Below, one piece after another: positions 16,367-23,938 of a DNA stretch of 36,411 bases (within the stretch, counting starts at the first letter, position 1; each line of letters begins with the position of its first letter). The stretch lies in NCBI GenBank assembly GCA_017993615.1, contig JAGOMJ010000001.1, forward strand, positions 99,817-136,227, in the 5' to 3' direction. Both the position numbers and the translations under genes were made by a program. Below the pieces are notes generated by a model. That model saw nothing but the letters and a program-made list of their open reading frames with translations. It had not been told where the DNA came from and made no database searches. The DNA comes from Smithella sp. GTDB taxonomy: Bacteria > Desulfobacterota > Syntrophia > Syntrophales > Smithellaceae.

Positions 16367-16783
16367 ATGGCAGATCGCACGATATACATTACAAAATTCG
16401 ATATGGATCGTTTACTGGAATTAATTGACGGCGTGCGGTCAACGCCCAGGCACAACAAAGCCAATATCGACCTCTTGGAAAAGGAATTATACAACGGTAC
16501 AGTGGTTGATTCTGAGGATGTGCCGGCGGATGTGATCACGATGAATTCTCGGGTCAGCGTTACGGACATTGAATCCGGAGAACAAATGACCTATACCCTT
16601 GTTTTTCCATCCGAAGCCAATATTGCGGAAAACAAACTGTCCATTCTGGTTCCGCTGGGAATGGCTCTCATAGGGTATCGTAAAGGGGATATCATCGAAT
16701 GGCCTGTGCCGTCCGGCGTCAGGAAAATAAAGGTCAATGATGTTATTTATCAGCCGGAGGCTGCGGGGAATTATAATTTATAA
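16367..16783 (+). CDS. rnk: Nucleoside diphosphate kinase regulator-like protein (Rnk/GreA C-domain)
   Basis: A 138-aa protein of the Rnk type. A short N-terminal helical region (about 1-45, with ITKFDMDRLLELID) is followed by a GreA/GreB C-terminal FKBP-like domain (about 50-130), recognisable by the SRVSVTDIESGEQMTYTLVFP strand pair and by ILVPLGMALIGYRKGDIIEWPVPSG. Rnk binds RNA polymerase in the secondary-channel region and was named for its effect on Ndk levels. Unlike Gre factors it lacks the long acidic-tipped coiled coil. GGGAGATGG lies just upstream of ATG 16367. It is monocistronic, ending before the convergent rmlB gene. The window's ndk is 10 kb away and not linked. Confidence 0.87.
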   Translation: MADRTIYITKFDMDRLLELIDGVRSTPRHNKANIDLLEKELYNGTVVDSEDVPADVITMNSRVSVTDIESGEQMTYTLVFPSEANIAENKLSILVPLGMALIGYRKGDIIEWPVPSGVRKIKVNDVIYQPEAAGNYNL

Positions 16784-16796
16784 ACAGAGAACCTTC

Positions 16797-16834
16797 TTGC
16801 CCCGGGGCAAAGGGTGATTCTTTTCTCGAGAAAA
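16797..16834. repeat. Two perfect palindromes between rnk and rmlB
   Basis: TTGCCCCGGGGCAA at 16797-16810 and TTTTCTCGAGAAAA at 16821-16834 are both perfect 14-base palindromes in the 51-base gap between convergent genes. The second abuts the rmlB stop codon. The first could act as a weak terminator hairpin for rnk, followed by a T-rich TTCTTTTCT, but loop size and T-tract position are poor. Confidence 0.55.
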
Positions 16835-17917
16835 CTACGCACCATACTGCTCTTTGATCCAATTCAGGTAAGCACCGGTTTTGATGTTTTCAACCCATTT
16901 CTTTTGGTCGAGGTACCAGTTAACGGTTTTTTGCAGACCGGAGGAAAACGATTCTTTCGGCGCCCAGTTCAGTTCCTTTTGCAGCTTAGAAAAATCAATG
17001 GCATAACGGCGGTCGTGTCCGGGGCGATCCTTCACAAAGGTAATCAACCGGCGCCTCGGGCTATTGTCGGACGCCGGTTGTATGTCATCCAGAATATCGC
17101 AGATCAACTGCACAATGGCAATATTTTCCATTTCCGCCTTGCCGCCGACATTGTACGTTTCACCATGCCGGCCGGCTGTCATGATGGTCCAGATGGCCTC
17201 ACAGTGGTCCTCGACATAAAGCCAGTCGCGGACATTTTTACCGTCACCGTAAACGGGAAGCGGTTTGCCTTCCAGGGCGTTGAGAACGATCAGGGGGATG
17301 AGCTTTTCCGGAAACTGATAGGGACCGTAATTATTGGAACAGTTGGAAATGGTCACGGGCAATCCGAACGTCTTATAGTAAGCCCGCACCAGATGATCGG
17401 AAGCGGCTTTGGATGCGGAATAGGGGCTGTTCGGACGATAAGGCGTGTCTTCACGGAAAAGGCCGTCCGCTCCAAGACTGCCGTAGACCTCGTCGGTACT
17501 GACGTGGTGAAAAATCTTGAACCGGTCGCCGCGCGCTTTGGCGCACTCCAGAAGATTGAAGGTTCCGACGATGTTGGTCTGAATGAAATCTCCGGGCGTT
17601 TTGATGGAACGATCCACATGCGATTCGGCTGCAAAGTGGCAAACGCCGTCAATATCGTATCGGGAAAAGATTTCTTCCAGACGGGCCCTGTCGCATATAT
17701 CCGCTTTTTGAAAAATGTATCGTGATGCACCGTTTGCGGCAATCTCTGCAAGATTCTCAGGATTCCCCGCGTAAGTTAATTTGTCGACATTGATAATTCT
17801 TCCTGAATGATGAATCCGGTCGATTAAATACCGGATGAAATTGCTGCCGATAAAACCGCAGCCTCCCGTAACCAGTAAGTTATGCAATGTGACAGGGGGA
17901 TGGATGTTTTTTGTCAT
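16835..17917 (-). CDS. rfbB: dTDP-glucose 4,6-dehydratase
   Basis: A 360-aa extended short-chain dehydrogenase (RmlB/RfbB) that turns dTDP-glucose into dTDP-4-keto-6-deoxyglucose for rhamnose and other deoxysugars. The NAD-binding TGGCGFIG is at 17-24. [10 protein letters not shown] marks the family, the catalytic T-D-E triad is at 141-143, and Tyr166/Lys170 lie in SPYSASK. Sugar-nucleotide binding [15 protein letters not shown] and [14 protein letters not shown] are intact. Length is normal. The family normally clusters with rmlACD; here it follows sufB by 34 bases on the same strand with no other sugar-nucleotide gene. The ATG 17917 ribosome binding site is weak (AAGAG 9 bases upstream). 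Confidence 0.95.
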   Translation of the reverse strand: MTKNIHPPVTLHNLLVTGGCGFIGSNFIRYLIDRIHHSGRIINVDKLTYAGNPENLAEIAANGASRYIFQKADICDRARLEEIFSRYDIDGVCHFAAESHVDRSIKTPGDFIQTNIVGTFNLLECAKARGDRFKIFHHVSTDEVYGSLGADGLFREDTPYRPNSPYSASKAASDHLVRAYYKTFGLPVTISNCSNNYGPYQFPEKLIPLIVLNALEGKPLPVYGDGKNVRDWLYVEDHCEAIWTIMTAGRHGETYNVGGKAEMENIAIVQLICDILDDIQPASDNSPRRRLITFVKDRPGHDRRYAIDFSKLQKELNWAPKESFSSGLQKTVNWYLDQKKWVENIKTGAYLNWIKEQYGA

Positions 17918-17951
17918 TCGGATTTACTCTTGTTGGGACTGATCAATTTTT

Positions 17952-18872
17952 TTATTTCAGGAAGCCCTGAATAATTCTGTTGATGGCTTGATCGTAAGTC
18001 AGTCCCAGGCTCATGAGTTTCGTCAACTGGTCATTGGCAATTTTGCCGATGGAGGCCTCATGCGTCAGTTCCGCGTCCGGATGCAGGGCCTTCAGTGCGG
18101 GCATGGTTTCGTTGGTGCCGTTGTCCATGATAATAGCATCGCATTCGATGTGTCCGAAGCATTTGTTCCTGGCTTCCATGTTCGCGTGAAAGATTTGCTT
18201 GGAATTGCCTTTCATCACCGAGCGGGAAATCACATTGGCCCTGCTGCCGAAGCCTTTCAGTATGATGTTATTGGTGGATACAGCCGATTGTTCGCCTTCC
18301 GTCAGGACGCGTTCCATAATCAGTAACAGACTGTCCGGACCGAGTTCCGCTTCATTAAGACGGTTGGCTTCATCCACACCGCTTATCTGCGTCAGCTCCA
18401 TTTCCGCTGTTGCTCCCTCATCCAGAAAGACTTTTGTTGTTGGATTAAGCGATCGCCTTCCTTTTCCCTCTCCCATGGCGAAATGTTTTTCCACATAGGT
18501 GACTTTTGCCTTCTTTCCTACATGAAAATCATGGATGCCCGCATGGCCTTCGGCTTCGGACGAACCGCAGTGAATGCCGCAACCGGCCACGATCGTTACC
18601 TCTGCTCCTTCGCCGATGATGAATGAATTATAAACAACATCATAAAGTCCGGCCTGGCTCAAAATGACCGGGATATGAACGGATTCGTTTTTGGTCCCCG
18701 GTTTAATGGTCACAATAATACCCGTTCCGTCGGCGTTGGTTTCAATATTAATATTGGCCGAGACTTCGCGATGCAGCAGTTTACCGTTTTTCCTGATATT
18801 GTAGGCGCCTTTAGGCAGGCTTTCCAGATCGGCAACGGTCTTCAGCAGTTTTTTATCTAAAGCATTCAGCAT
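17952..18872 (-). CDS. sufB: SufB/SufD-type Fe-S assembly scaffold
   Basis: A 306-aa SufB/SufD-family protein, shorter than E. coli SufB (495 aa) or SufD (423 aa), with the beta-helix core and the family C-terminus (AELTHEASIGKIANDQLTKLMSLGL...AINRIIQGFL). Candidate ligands include Cys residues in AGCGIHCGSSEAEGHAGIHD and the ARNKCFGHIECD segment. Paired with only sufC, it resembles the minimal two-gene SUF systems of archaea and anaerobes, in which one SufB-like protein serves as homodimeric scaffold. ATG 18872 is preferred over TTG 18878 because AGAGGG lies 8 bases upstream of it. The gene overlaps sufC by 20 bases. Role in cytoplasmic [4Fe-4S] assembly is inferred from family. Confidence 0.85.
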   Translation of the reverse strand: MLNALDKKLLKTVADLESLPKGAYNIRKNGKLLHREVSANINIETNADGTGIIVTIKPGTKNESVHIPVILSQAGLYDVVYNSFIIGEGAEVTIVAGCGIHCGSSEAEGHAGIHDFHVGKKAKVTYVEKHFAMGEGKGRRSLNPTTKVFLDEGATAEMELTQISGVDEANRLNEAELGPDSLLLIMERVLTEGEQSAVSTNNIILKGFGSRANVISRSVMKGNSKQIFHANMEARNKCFGHIECDAIIMDNGTNETMPALKALHPDAELTHEASIGKIANDQLTKLMSLGLTYDQAINRIIQGFLK

Positions 18873-19608
18873 TTTCAAATCCCTCTAATTTGTTGTGGTA
18901 TGCGCAAATACTCATGTCATTCAGCAACGGCAGCGCATCTTTCAGATTGCCGGTATAGGCGATGCGTCCCTGATTTAAAATGATGATCACGTCTGCGACA
19001 TCCAGAAAAGCCTTGTTGTGGCTGACAACGATCGTTGTTGTTTTAGGCGTCAGTTCTTTTTTGAGAAGACTGACCATGGGACCGATGGTCCATAAATCAA
19101 TGCCCGTATCCGGTTCGTCATAAATAGCCAGCTTCGGATTGGTGGCAATCGTGGTGGCCAGCTCGATTTTCTTGATTTCGCCGCCCGAAAGTTTTGAATC
19201 GACTTCTTTATCGAGAAAAGAAAGCGGACAAATGCCCACCCGGGATACAATTTCCAGAAACTTTTTCTCCTCATCCGTTCCCGTGGCGATCGACAGCAAA
19301 TCACGGAACGAAATGCCTTTAAAACGGGCCGGCTGTTGAAAACTATATGCGATGCCCAGTTTGGCTCTGTCCGTAATCGAAAGACCGGAGATATCCTGGC
19401 CGTTAAAAACAATGGAGCCTTGTGTGATCGGATTAATGCCCATGATCAGTTTGGCCAGCGTTGTCTTTCCGCTGCCGTTGGGGCCCGTAATGGCGTAAAA
19501 TTTTCCGTCTTCAAAGGTAAAATCCAGGCCGTCAATGATATTGCGTGGGGCACTGTTTTCACCATCGCCGCCGGGAGCGGTAAAAAAAACCTTATTTAAT
19601 GTTAACAT
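18853..19608 (-). CDS. sufC: SufC Fe-S assembly ATPase
   Basis: A 251-aa ABC-type ATPase that drives conformational change in the SufB-like scaffold. Walker A GPNGSGKTT is at 42-50, the Q-loop at Gln91, signature LSGGE at 140-144, Walker B LAIYDEPDTGID from 160, and the H-loop His197. YSFQQPARFKG and the DEPDTGID sequence are SufC-like. A 20-residue insertion-like stretch early (APGGDGENSAPRNII) replaces the usual short loop. No sufS, sufD, sufE/U or iscR gene is nearby, so the sulfur donor must come from elsewhere. It is the first gene of a sufC-sufB-rmlB unit with an upstream promoter at 19691-19720. Confidence 0.92.
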   Translation of the reverse strand: MLTLNKVFFTAPGGDGENSAPRNIIDGLDFTFEDGKFYAITGPNGSGKTTLAKLIMGINPITQGSIVFNGQDISGLSITDRAKLGIAYSFQQPARFKGISFRDLLSIATGTDEEKKFLEIVSRVGICPLSFLDKEVDSKLSGGEIKKIELATTIATNPKLAIYDEPDTGIDLWTIGPMVSLLKKELTPKTTTIVVSHNKAFLDVADVIIILNQGRIAYTGNLKDALPLLNDMSICAYHNKLEGFENAECFR

Positions 19609-19690
19609 TCGTTGAACCCGCCCTTATCTTAAAATATTAAAAAATATATGAACACCATCAACTGTTGAAAATATCACAATTTTCGGTGGC

Positions 19691-19720
19691 ACTATAGACA
19701 CAATTTCGTCTAAAAAGCAA
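19691..19720 (-). promoter_or_regulatory. Candidate promoter for sufC-sufB-rmlB
   Basis: Minus strand: TTGCTT (19720-19715), 18-base spacer, TATAGT (19696-19691) preceded by TGTC. It leaves an 80-base AT-rich leader before sufC. No recognised IscR or SufR site was identified. An 8-bp inverted repeat (CTGAAAAA at 19723-19730, TTTTTCAG at 19750-19757) lies just upstream. Confidence 0.4.
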
Positions 19721-19794
19721 CGCTGAAAAATGATACATCCCTGCCGGTATTTTTCAGGAGTGGAATTGAAGAAACATGGGTGATGGGCCAAATA

Positions 19795-19842
19795 AAATCA
19801 GGCGGCAGATGTTTTGAAAACAAATGCCGCCTGATTTTTCTT
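19795..19842 (-). terminator. Rho-independent terminator of the histone-like gene
   Basis: A perfect 13-bp stem (19795-19807 with 19825-19837) with GGCGGCA/TGCCGCC core and AT-rich ends encloses a 17-base loop that itself contains GTTTTGAAAAC. On the minus strand the stem ends in TGATTTTATTT. It is also T-rich on the plus strand, so it may work both ways. It lies about 100 bases after the histone-like stop codon and ahead of the suf promoter. Confidence 0.8.
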
Positions 19843-19938
19843 TCGAGGCACAACGACAAAAAGCATTTTCCTTTTTCAGGGGAAAATTATTGCACCGTTA
19901 TGCCCCCTTCGTCAAAAAAAGTTTAAATGAAATTTTCT

Positions 19939-20088
19939 TTATTTCTTCTTTGCTGCTTTCTTTGCCACTTTTTTCTTGGGAGCTGCTTTCTTTACAGCTT
20001 TCTTTGCCACTTTTTTCTTGGGAGCCGCTTTCTTTGCCGCTTTCTTTGCTACTTTTTTCTTCGGTGCTGCTTTCTTTGCTGTTGCCAT
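19939..20088 (-). CDS. Histone H1-like Lys/Ala-rich DNA-binding protein
   Basis: A 49-aa protein consisting only of Met, Ala, Thr, Lys, Pro and Val. After a 4-residue start (MATA) it is three consecutive copies of a 14-aa unit, KKAAPKKKVAKKAA (residues 5-18, 19-32, 33-46; the second ends in V), then KKK. About half the residues are Lys. The composition matches the C-terminal tail of eukaryotic H1 and bacterial proteins such as AlgP and Hc1/Hc2, so nonspecific DNA compaction or RNA binding is expected. Support is strong: AAGGAGG 9 bases before the ATG, a near-consensus promoter at 20160-20188 and a clear terminator downstream. It is too short to be found by length-based gene calling, and the opposite strand shows a misleading Leu/Ser-rich reading frame. 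Confidence 0.85.
   Translation of the reverse strand: MATAKKAAPKKKVAKKAAKKAAPKKKVAKKAVKKAAPKKKVAKKAAKKK
19945..20076 (-). repeat. 42-base tandem repeat inside the histone-like gene
   Basis: Three in-frame copies of a 42-base unit encode the three 14-aa repeats. The copies differ at a few mostly synonymous sites, such as CCG versus CCC for Pro and GTA versus GTG for Val. Slippage or unequal recombination could change copy number. Confidence 0.75.
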
Positions 20089-20507
20089 TAGGTGAAGCCT
20101 CCTTTATAAAAATTTGATTTCAACTGCTGTAAAAAACTTTACTTGCTTCGTTGCGAAGAATTTTACTTCATTTTTTTTCTTACGTCAACAAAAACTATAA
20201 AAAATAATGAATTATTTTACAAGCATCCCGCAAGCGAAAAGATCGCAGGAGAAATGCCGGGGAATGAAAAACGAAAAATGGCGATGTTTTCATGAAGAGC
20301 GATACGCTGCAGGCCACGTCATCACTGGGATTCCCGATGATGAAGAAAATAAAATATAGTTTAGTGCAATCGCCGCATACAGGCATTCCACGTGGAAACT
20401 CTTTTTTTTAAAAAAATATTTCTGAGGACTGAAAAAAATAAAATGAGAAAAATATTCAAATCGACAAAAAAAATTATGGTGAAAACGAAAAGTATGGAGG
20501 AGAAAAA
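20089..20507. other. Long AT-rich gap between the histone-like and NlpC/P60 genes
   Basis: 419 bases. The first 100 hold the histone-like gene leader and promoter. In the rest I see no supported gene; short frames on both strands lack ribosome binding sites. A perfect 12-base palindrome, TTCCACGTGGAA, lies at 20386-20397, followed by eight Ts. Bases 20400-20500 are A/T-rich (many A runs) on the downstream side of the NlpC/P60 gene. Confidence 0.5.
20160..20188 (-). promoter_or_regulatory. Strong sigma70-type promoter for the histone-like gene
   Basis: Minus strand: TTGACG (20188-20183), 17-base spacer rich in A, TAAAAT (20165-20160). The transcript would have a leader of about 65 bases including a CTTCG-TTG-CGAAG hairpin (about 20145-20157) before the AAGGAGG site. 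Confidence 0.7.
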
Positions 20508-21272
20508 TTATAAATAGGTTCTCGCTCCGACATATTGTCTGGTGAAGTAATCGGACGAAAGGTGGTCAATGCGAATTTCATTGCCCTGCGATGAGGCATG
20601 AATGAACTGGTTGTCGCCGACATATATGCCGACATGCGAAACATGATGATTCCCCCGATCGGCAAAAAAGACCAGATCTCCCTTCTGCAGTTCGTTTTTC
20701 TCAATGGCATTTCCGACCGCATACTGTTTTCTGGAGTTGCGGGGCAGATTCAGGCCGTTGAGCTGATACACCGTCATGGTCAAGCCGCTGCAATCGAATC
20801 CGTCATCGGGAGAGGCCCCGCCCCAGAGATAGGGAACACCGAGAAAATCCCGGGCTGTTGTGACAATGGATTCCCTGAGATAGTCGGTTCCGTATTGTTT
20901 TTGTCGGGCTACGGAATAATCTTCGGGACGGACAATGTAAAATTCCTCAATGACCTTTGCGTCGATCAGTTCCAGGGCTCTCTTTTTAGCCAGGTCCTTG
21001 GTGCTGAAATTACCGAAGCGCACTTTGAAGAATTTGTCATCGGCAAGAAAATAGGTTGCATCGAGCCCGTGATTGATTTTCAGCCGTTCCGTCAAGCGAA
21101 CTGCATTTTCAACATTTCGAAAAGCGCCCGCCTGTATCGTATAGCCCATCAGATTTAAAGCAGGTTTGTATCTGGGCGCCGACGCAACTCTCCGGTGATG
21201 CGCCTTGCCCGAGCAGGCCAGCATCAGGGTAAAAAGTAAAAACAAGCAAATGATCAGCCGGTATTTTTTCAT
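20508..21272 (-). CDS. Lipoprotein with SPOR and NlpC/P60 endopeptidase domains
   Basis: A 254-aa cell-wall hydrolase. The N-terminal lipoprotein signal peptide has its lipobox Cys at residue 20 (LMLAC). A SPOR-like domain follows (about 43-112, YTIQAGAF...FFKVRFGNF), expected to bind denuded septal peptidoglycan. The NlpC/P60 domain (about 130-254) has catalytic Cys161 in FDCSG, His213 in HVSHVGIY and a third polar residue near His225. It probably cleaves stem-peptide bonds in the periplasm. ATG 21272 is chosen because it forms an ATGA overlap with the cca stop; ATG 21287 is less likely. It is the last gene of the thi-cca run. SPOR plus NlpC/P60 on one lipoprotein is reasonably common in Deltaproteobacteria. 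Confidence 0.9.
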   Translation of the reverse strand: MKKYRLIICLFLLFTLMLACSGKAHHRRVASAPRYKPALNLMGYTIQAGAFRNVENAVRLTERLKINHGLDATYFLADDKFFKVRFGNFSTKDLAKKRALELIDAKVIEEFYIVRPEDYSVARQKQYGTDYLRESIVTTARDFLGVPYLWGGASPDDGFDCSGLTMTVYQLNGLNLPRNSRKQYAVGNAIEKNELQKGDLVFFADRGNHHVSHVGIYVGDNQFIHASSQGNEIRIDHLSSDYFTRQYVGARTYL

Positions 21273-22606
21273 GATTCTATATTCCATCTGTTACGCACAT
21301 AATTTATTGCCTGTTCGACGGACTGGATTCGTCCTTCCAGCTGTTCTTCCTCCACCGCAAGAAGAATATCTTTGATGATTTTCCCCGGAGTAAACCCCAT
21401 GGCGATCAAATCGTTTCCGGTTAATAAACGAGGAGGATGCAGATCGTCAAGCGCTAGAATCTGCAACTGTTCGCGGCAGAACTCATAATTGTCCAGCATT
21501 CCGTGACTGGCCAGACAATCGAGACGATGCAGTTCCAGATGAAGATCGAAATCGGGCATGCGCAGAAATCTTTTAAGACGTCCGGGCCGCATTTTCCGGA
21601 CATTCATGAATACCATATGCTGACGAATCAGATTGACGACGGTTTCTCTCTGCATGCGGGAAAATTTTAATCGTTGCATGATGGTGTCGGCAATAATTTC
21701 TCCCTGCTGCACATGGCCGTAGAAGTGCACGCCCTTTTCGTCTTCGCTGCGGGTGAGCGCTTTACCGACATCGTGTAAGAGCGTTCCCCACGCCAGGCAG
21801 ATATTTTTTTCCCGCTCTCCGTCTGCGGGCAGCAACTCAAGCATTTTTAACGTGTGCTGCCAGACATCGCCCTCGGGATGAAACCGCGGCGGTTGTTCCA
21901 CGCCTTTGAGACGGCAGATCTCCGGTAAAATGTTTTGCAGGATATCCGTTTGCATCATCAGTTCAAATCCCCGGCGGGCGCCGCCGCGGGTCAGAATCTT
22001 GTTGAGCTCTTCCCGGATGCGTTCAACACTGATGTGTCGGATATTCGAAGCTTCGCGTTTGACGGCATCCTGTGTCGCCGGTTCCAGGTCGAAATGAAGG
22101 TTGGCTGCAAACCGCACCGCCCGGAGCAACCTCAGATAATCCTCACGGAACCGTTTTCCCGGATTGCCGATAGTTCTGACAATTTTATTGTCGATATCAA
22201 AACGGCCGTTGACATAATCAATAATATCTCCGGTATCCGGATCCATTAAAAGGCCGTTGATCGTAAAATCGCGCCGGAAAACATCTTCCCGGGCAGTGGA
22301 ATAGTGAATCCGGGAAGGGTGCCGGCCGTCTTCGTAAACATCATCGCTGCGAAACGTGGCAACCTCAAAAGGATGATTGTCGATAATGACGGCAACAACG
22401 CCGAACTTGGCGCCGATGGCTACGGTGCGGGGAAAGAGTTTCATGACCTCCTCCGGCCGCGCCGACGTTACAATATCGTAATCGCTGGAAGTCTGGTTGA
22501 GAATAAAATCGCGAACACACCCGCCGACAAAATATGCCTCGTGACCGGATTCTCTCAGCCGGTGAATAATTTCCCTGGCATGAAGGCGATGGGCATGATC
22601 AGGCAA
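21269..22606 (-). CDS. cca: CCA tRNA nucleotidyltransferase / poly(A) polymerase family with HD domain
   Basis: A 445-aa class II nucleotidyltransferase. The G-box GGCVRD is at 29-33, and metal ligands Asp42 and Asp44 are in SDYDIVT. RRDFTINGL and the RFREDYLRLLRAVRFAA motif (RNA- and NTP-binding) follow. A C-terminal HD phosphohydrolase-like domain has HTLKMLE and LLHDVGK (His278-Asp279). It adds or repairs tRNA 3'-CCA, or could be a poly(A) polymerase; the domain set suits CCA-adding enzyme with HD. The tRNA genes in this window already encode CCA, so a repair role is likely. The start is TTG 22606 with GAGG about 8 bases upstream. It lies 18 bases after thiC. Confidence 0.88.
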   Translation of the reverse strand: MPDHAHRLHAREIIHRLRESGHEAYFVGGCVRDFILNQTSSDYDIVTSARPEEVMKLFPRTVAIGAKFGVVAVIIDNHPFEVATFRSDDVYEDGRHPSRIHYSTAREDVFRRDFTINGLLMDPDTGDIIDYVNGRFDIDNKIVRTIGNPGKRFREDYLRLLRAVRFAANLHFDLEPATQDAVKREASNIRHISVERIREELNKILTRGGARRGFELMMQTDILQNILPEICRLKGVEQPPRFHPEGDVWQHTLKMLELLPADGEREKNICLAWGTLLHDVGKALTRSEDEKGVHFYGHVQQGEIIADTIMQRLKFSRMQRETVVNLIRQHMVFMNVRKMRPGRLKRFLRMPDFDLHLELHRLDCLASHGMLDNYEFCREQLQILALDDLHPPRLLTGNDLIAMGFTPGKIIKDILLAVEEEQLEGRIQSVEQAINYVRNRWNIES

Positions 22607-22624
22607 TAATTTATCCTCTGGTGA

Positions 22625-23896
22625 TTATCTCTTACCTAATTTTATCGCACAGAATTCGCCGCACATCGTGCAGCCTTCATTTTTGGCGCTTTTGCTTTTT
22701 TCCAGAAGCGAAACGGTTTTTTCAGGATCGATGGACAAATCCACCTGTCCCTGCCAGTCGAAATTTTTCCGGCACGAAGACATCTTCCGGTCTTTTTCAC
22801 GCGCCTGCTTCACGCCCTTGGCAATATCGGCAATGTGTGCGGCGATACGCGCGGCAATAACGCCGTCGCGAACATCGTTCAAAGTCGGCAGCCGCAGATG
22901 CTCCGCAGGCGTCACGTAGCACAGAAAATCGGCGCCGGCGGCGCCGGCAATCGCTCCGCCGATGGCTGACGTAATGTGATCGTAGCCGGGTGCGATATCC
23001 GTGGGCAGAGGGCCCAGCACGTAAAAAGGAGCGTTCTGACAAATATCTTTTTGCAGTCTGATGTTGGTGACGATGTCCGTCAGGGGAACATGGCCGGGTC
23101 CTTCAATCATCACCTGCACGCCAGCGGCGCGCGCGCGTGCGGCAAGCGCCCCGAGGATGATTAACTCCTGAAGTTGTGCCTGATCGGTGGCGTCGTCAAT
23201 AGCTCCGGGCCTCAGACCGTCGCCGAGGCTCAACACCATATCGTAACGATGAGCAATTTCCAGCAGCCGGTCGTATTCCTCATAAAGCGGGTTTTCTTTT
23301 TTATTGCAGTCCATCCAGTTGGCCGTCATCGAACCGCCGCGGCTGACGATGCCCAGGATTCTTTTTTGTGATTTCAGCGCCGAGACGCTCAACCGGGTGA
23401 CGCCGCAGTGGACCGTAATAAAATCCACGCCGTCTCTGCCGTTTTCTTCAATGACGTCAAAAATATTATCCGCTGTCATTTCCGATATGGCTTTCCTGTC
23501 CTGCAGCATTTTGACTGCCGCCTGATAAATCGGGACGGTCCCGATTGCCACCGTTGATTTTTTCATGACTTTTTTTCTGATGGCGGCCAGATTGCCGCCG
23601 GTGGATAAATCCATAACCGCATCGGCGCCCGCATCAACGGCAATCTTCAGCTTTTTCAATTCCAGATTTAAATCGGTATGGTCTTTGGAGGTGCCGATAT
23701 TGGCGTTGACTTTCGTCCGCAGACCCCGGCCGATGGCCAGCGGTTTAATGGACGGATGTTTTACATTGCGGCAAAGGACAATGGTGCCTTCGGCAATTCC
23801 TTTGCGGATATATTCGGGAGCAACTTTTTCTTCTTTTGCCGCTGCCTTCATTGCTTCAGTAATGATGCCTTTACGGGCTTTTTCTAATTGTGTCAT
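22625..23896 (-). CDS. thiC: Phosphomethylpyrimidine synthase ThiC
   Basis: A 423-aa radical SAM enzyme that converts aminoimidazole ribotide to HMP-phosphate for the thiamine pyrimidine. The conserved ThiC blocks are present: NANIGTS, DAVMDLSTGG, GTVPIYQA, DFITVHCGVT, SRGGSMTANW, EGPGHVPL and GPLPTDIAPGYDHITSAIGGA. The C-terminal cluster motif reads CTMCGEFC (Cys409, 412, 416), i.e. CX2CX3C, one residue shorter than the CX2CX4C of the long bacterial form. The N-terminal extension of the E. coli enzyme is absent, as in clostridial and archaeal proteins. The paralogue BzaF, used for B12 lower-ligand synthesis, is similar, but neighbouring thiD and TPK argue for ThiC. GGAGG precedes ATG 23896. 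Confidence 0.93.
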   Translation of the reverse strand: MTQLEKARKGIITEAMKAAAKEEKVAPEYIRKGIAEGTIVLCRNVKHPSIKPLAIGRGLRTKVNANIGTSKDHTDLNLELKKLKIAVDAGADAVMDLSTGGNLAAIRKKVMKKSTVAIGTVPIYQAAVKMLQDRKAISEMTADNIFDVIEENGRDGVDFITVHCGVTRLSVSALKSQKRILGIVSRGGSMTANWMDCNKKENPLYEEYDRLLEIAHRYDMVLSLGDGLRPGAIDDATDQAQLQELIILGALAARARAAGVQVMIEGPGHVPLTDIVTNIRLQKDICQNAPFYVLGPLPTDIAPGYDHITSAIGGAIAGAAGADFLCYVTPAEHLRLPTLNDVRDGVIAARIAAHIADIAKGVKQAREKDRKMSSCRKNFDWQGQVDLSIDPEKTVSLLEKSKSAKNEGCTMCGEFCAIKLGKR

Positions 23897-23938
23897 CGTA
23901 TCCTCCGAAATGTGAAAGCGATTTTATATCGCCAAATA

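Noticed and set aside
16814-17725. 303-codon plus-strand frame opposite rmlB
   Set aside because: Antisense shadow of a fully conserved dehydratase; no ribosome binding site or family match.
19824-20117. Plus-strand Leu/Ser/Phe-rich frame over the histone-like gene
   Set aside because: Its repeats are simply the complement of the Lys/Ala codons; promoter, ribosome binding site and terminator all point to the minus strand.
20195-20386. 63-codon minus-strand frame in the gap upstream of the histone-like promoter
   Set aside because: No ribosome binding site and no recognisable domain; it also runs through the histone-like promoter region.
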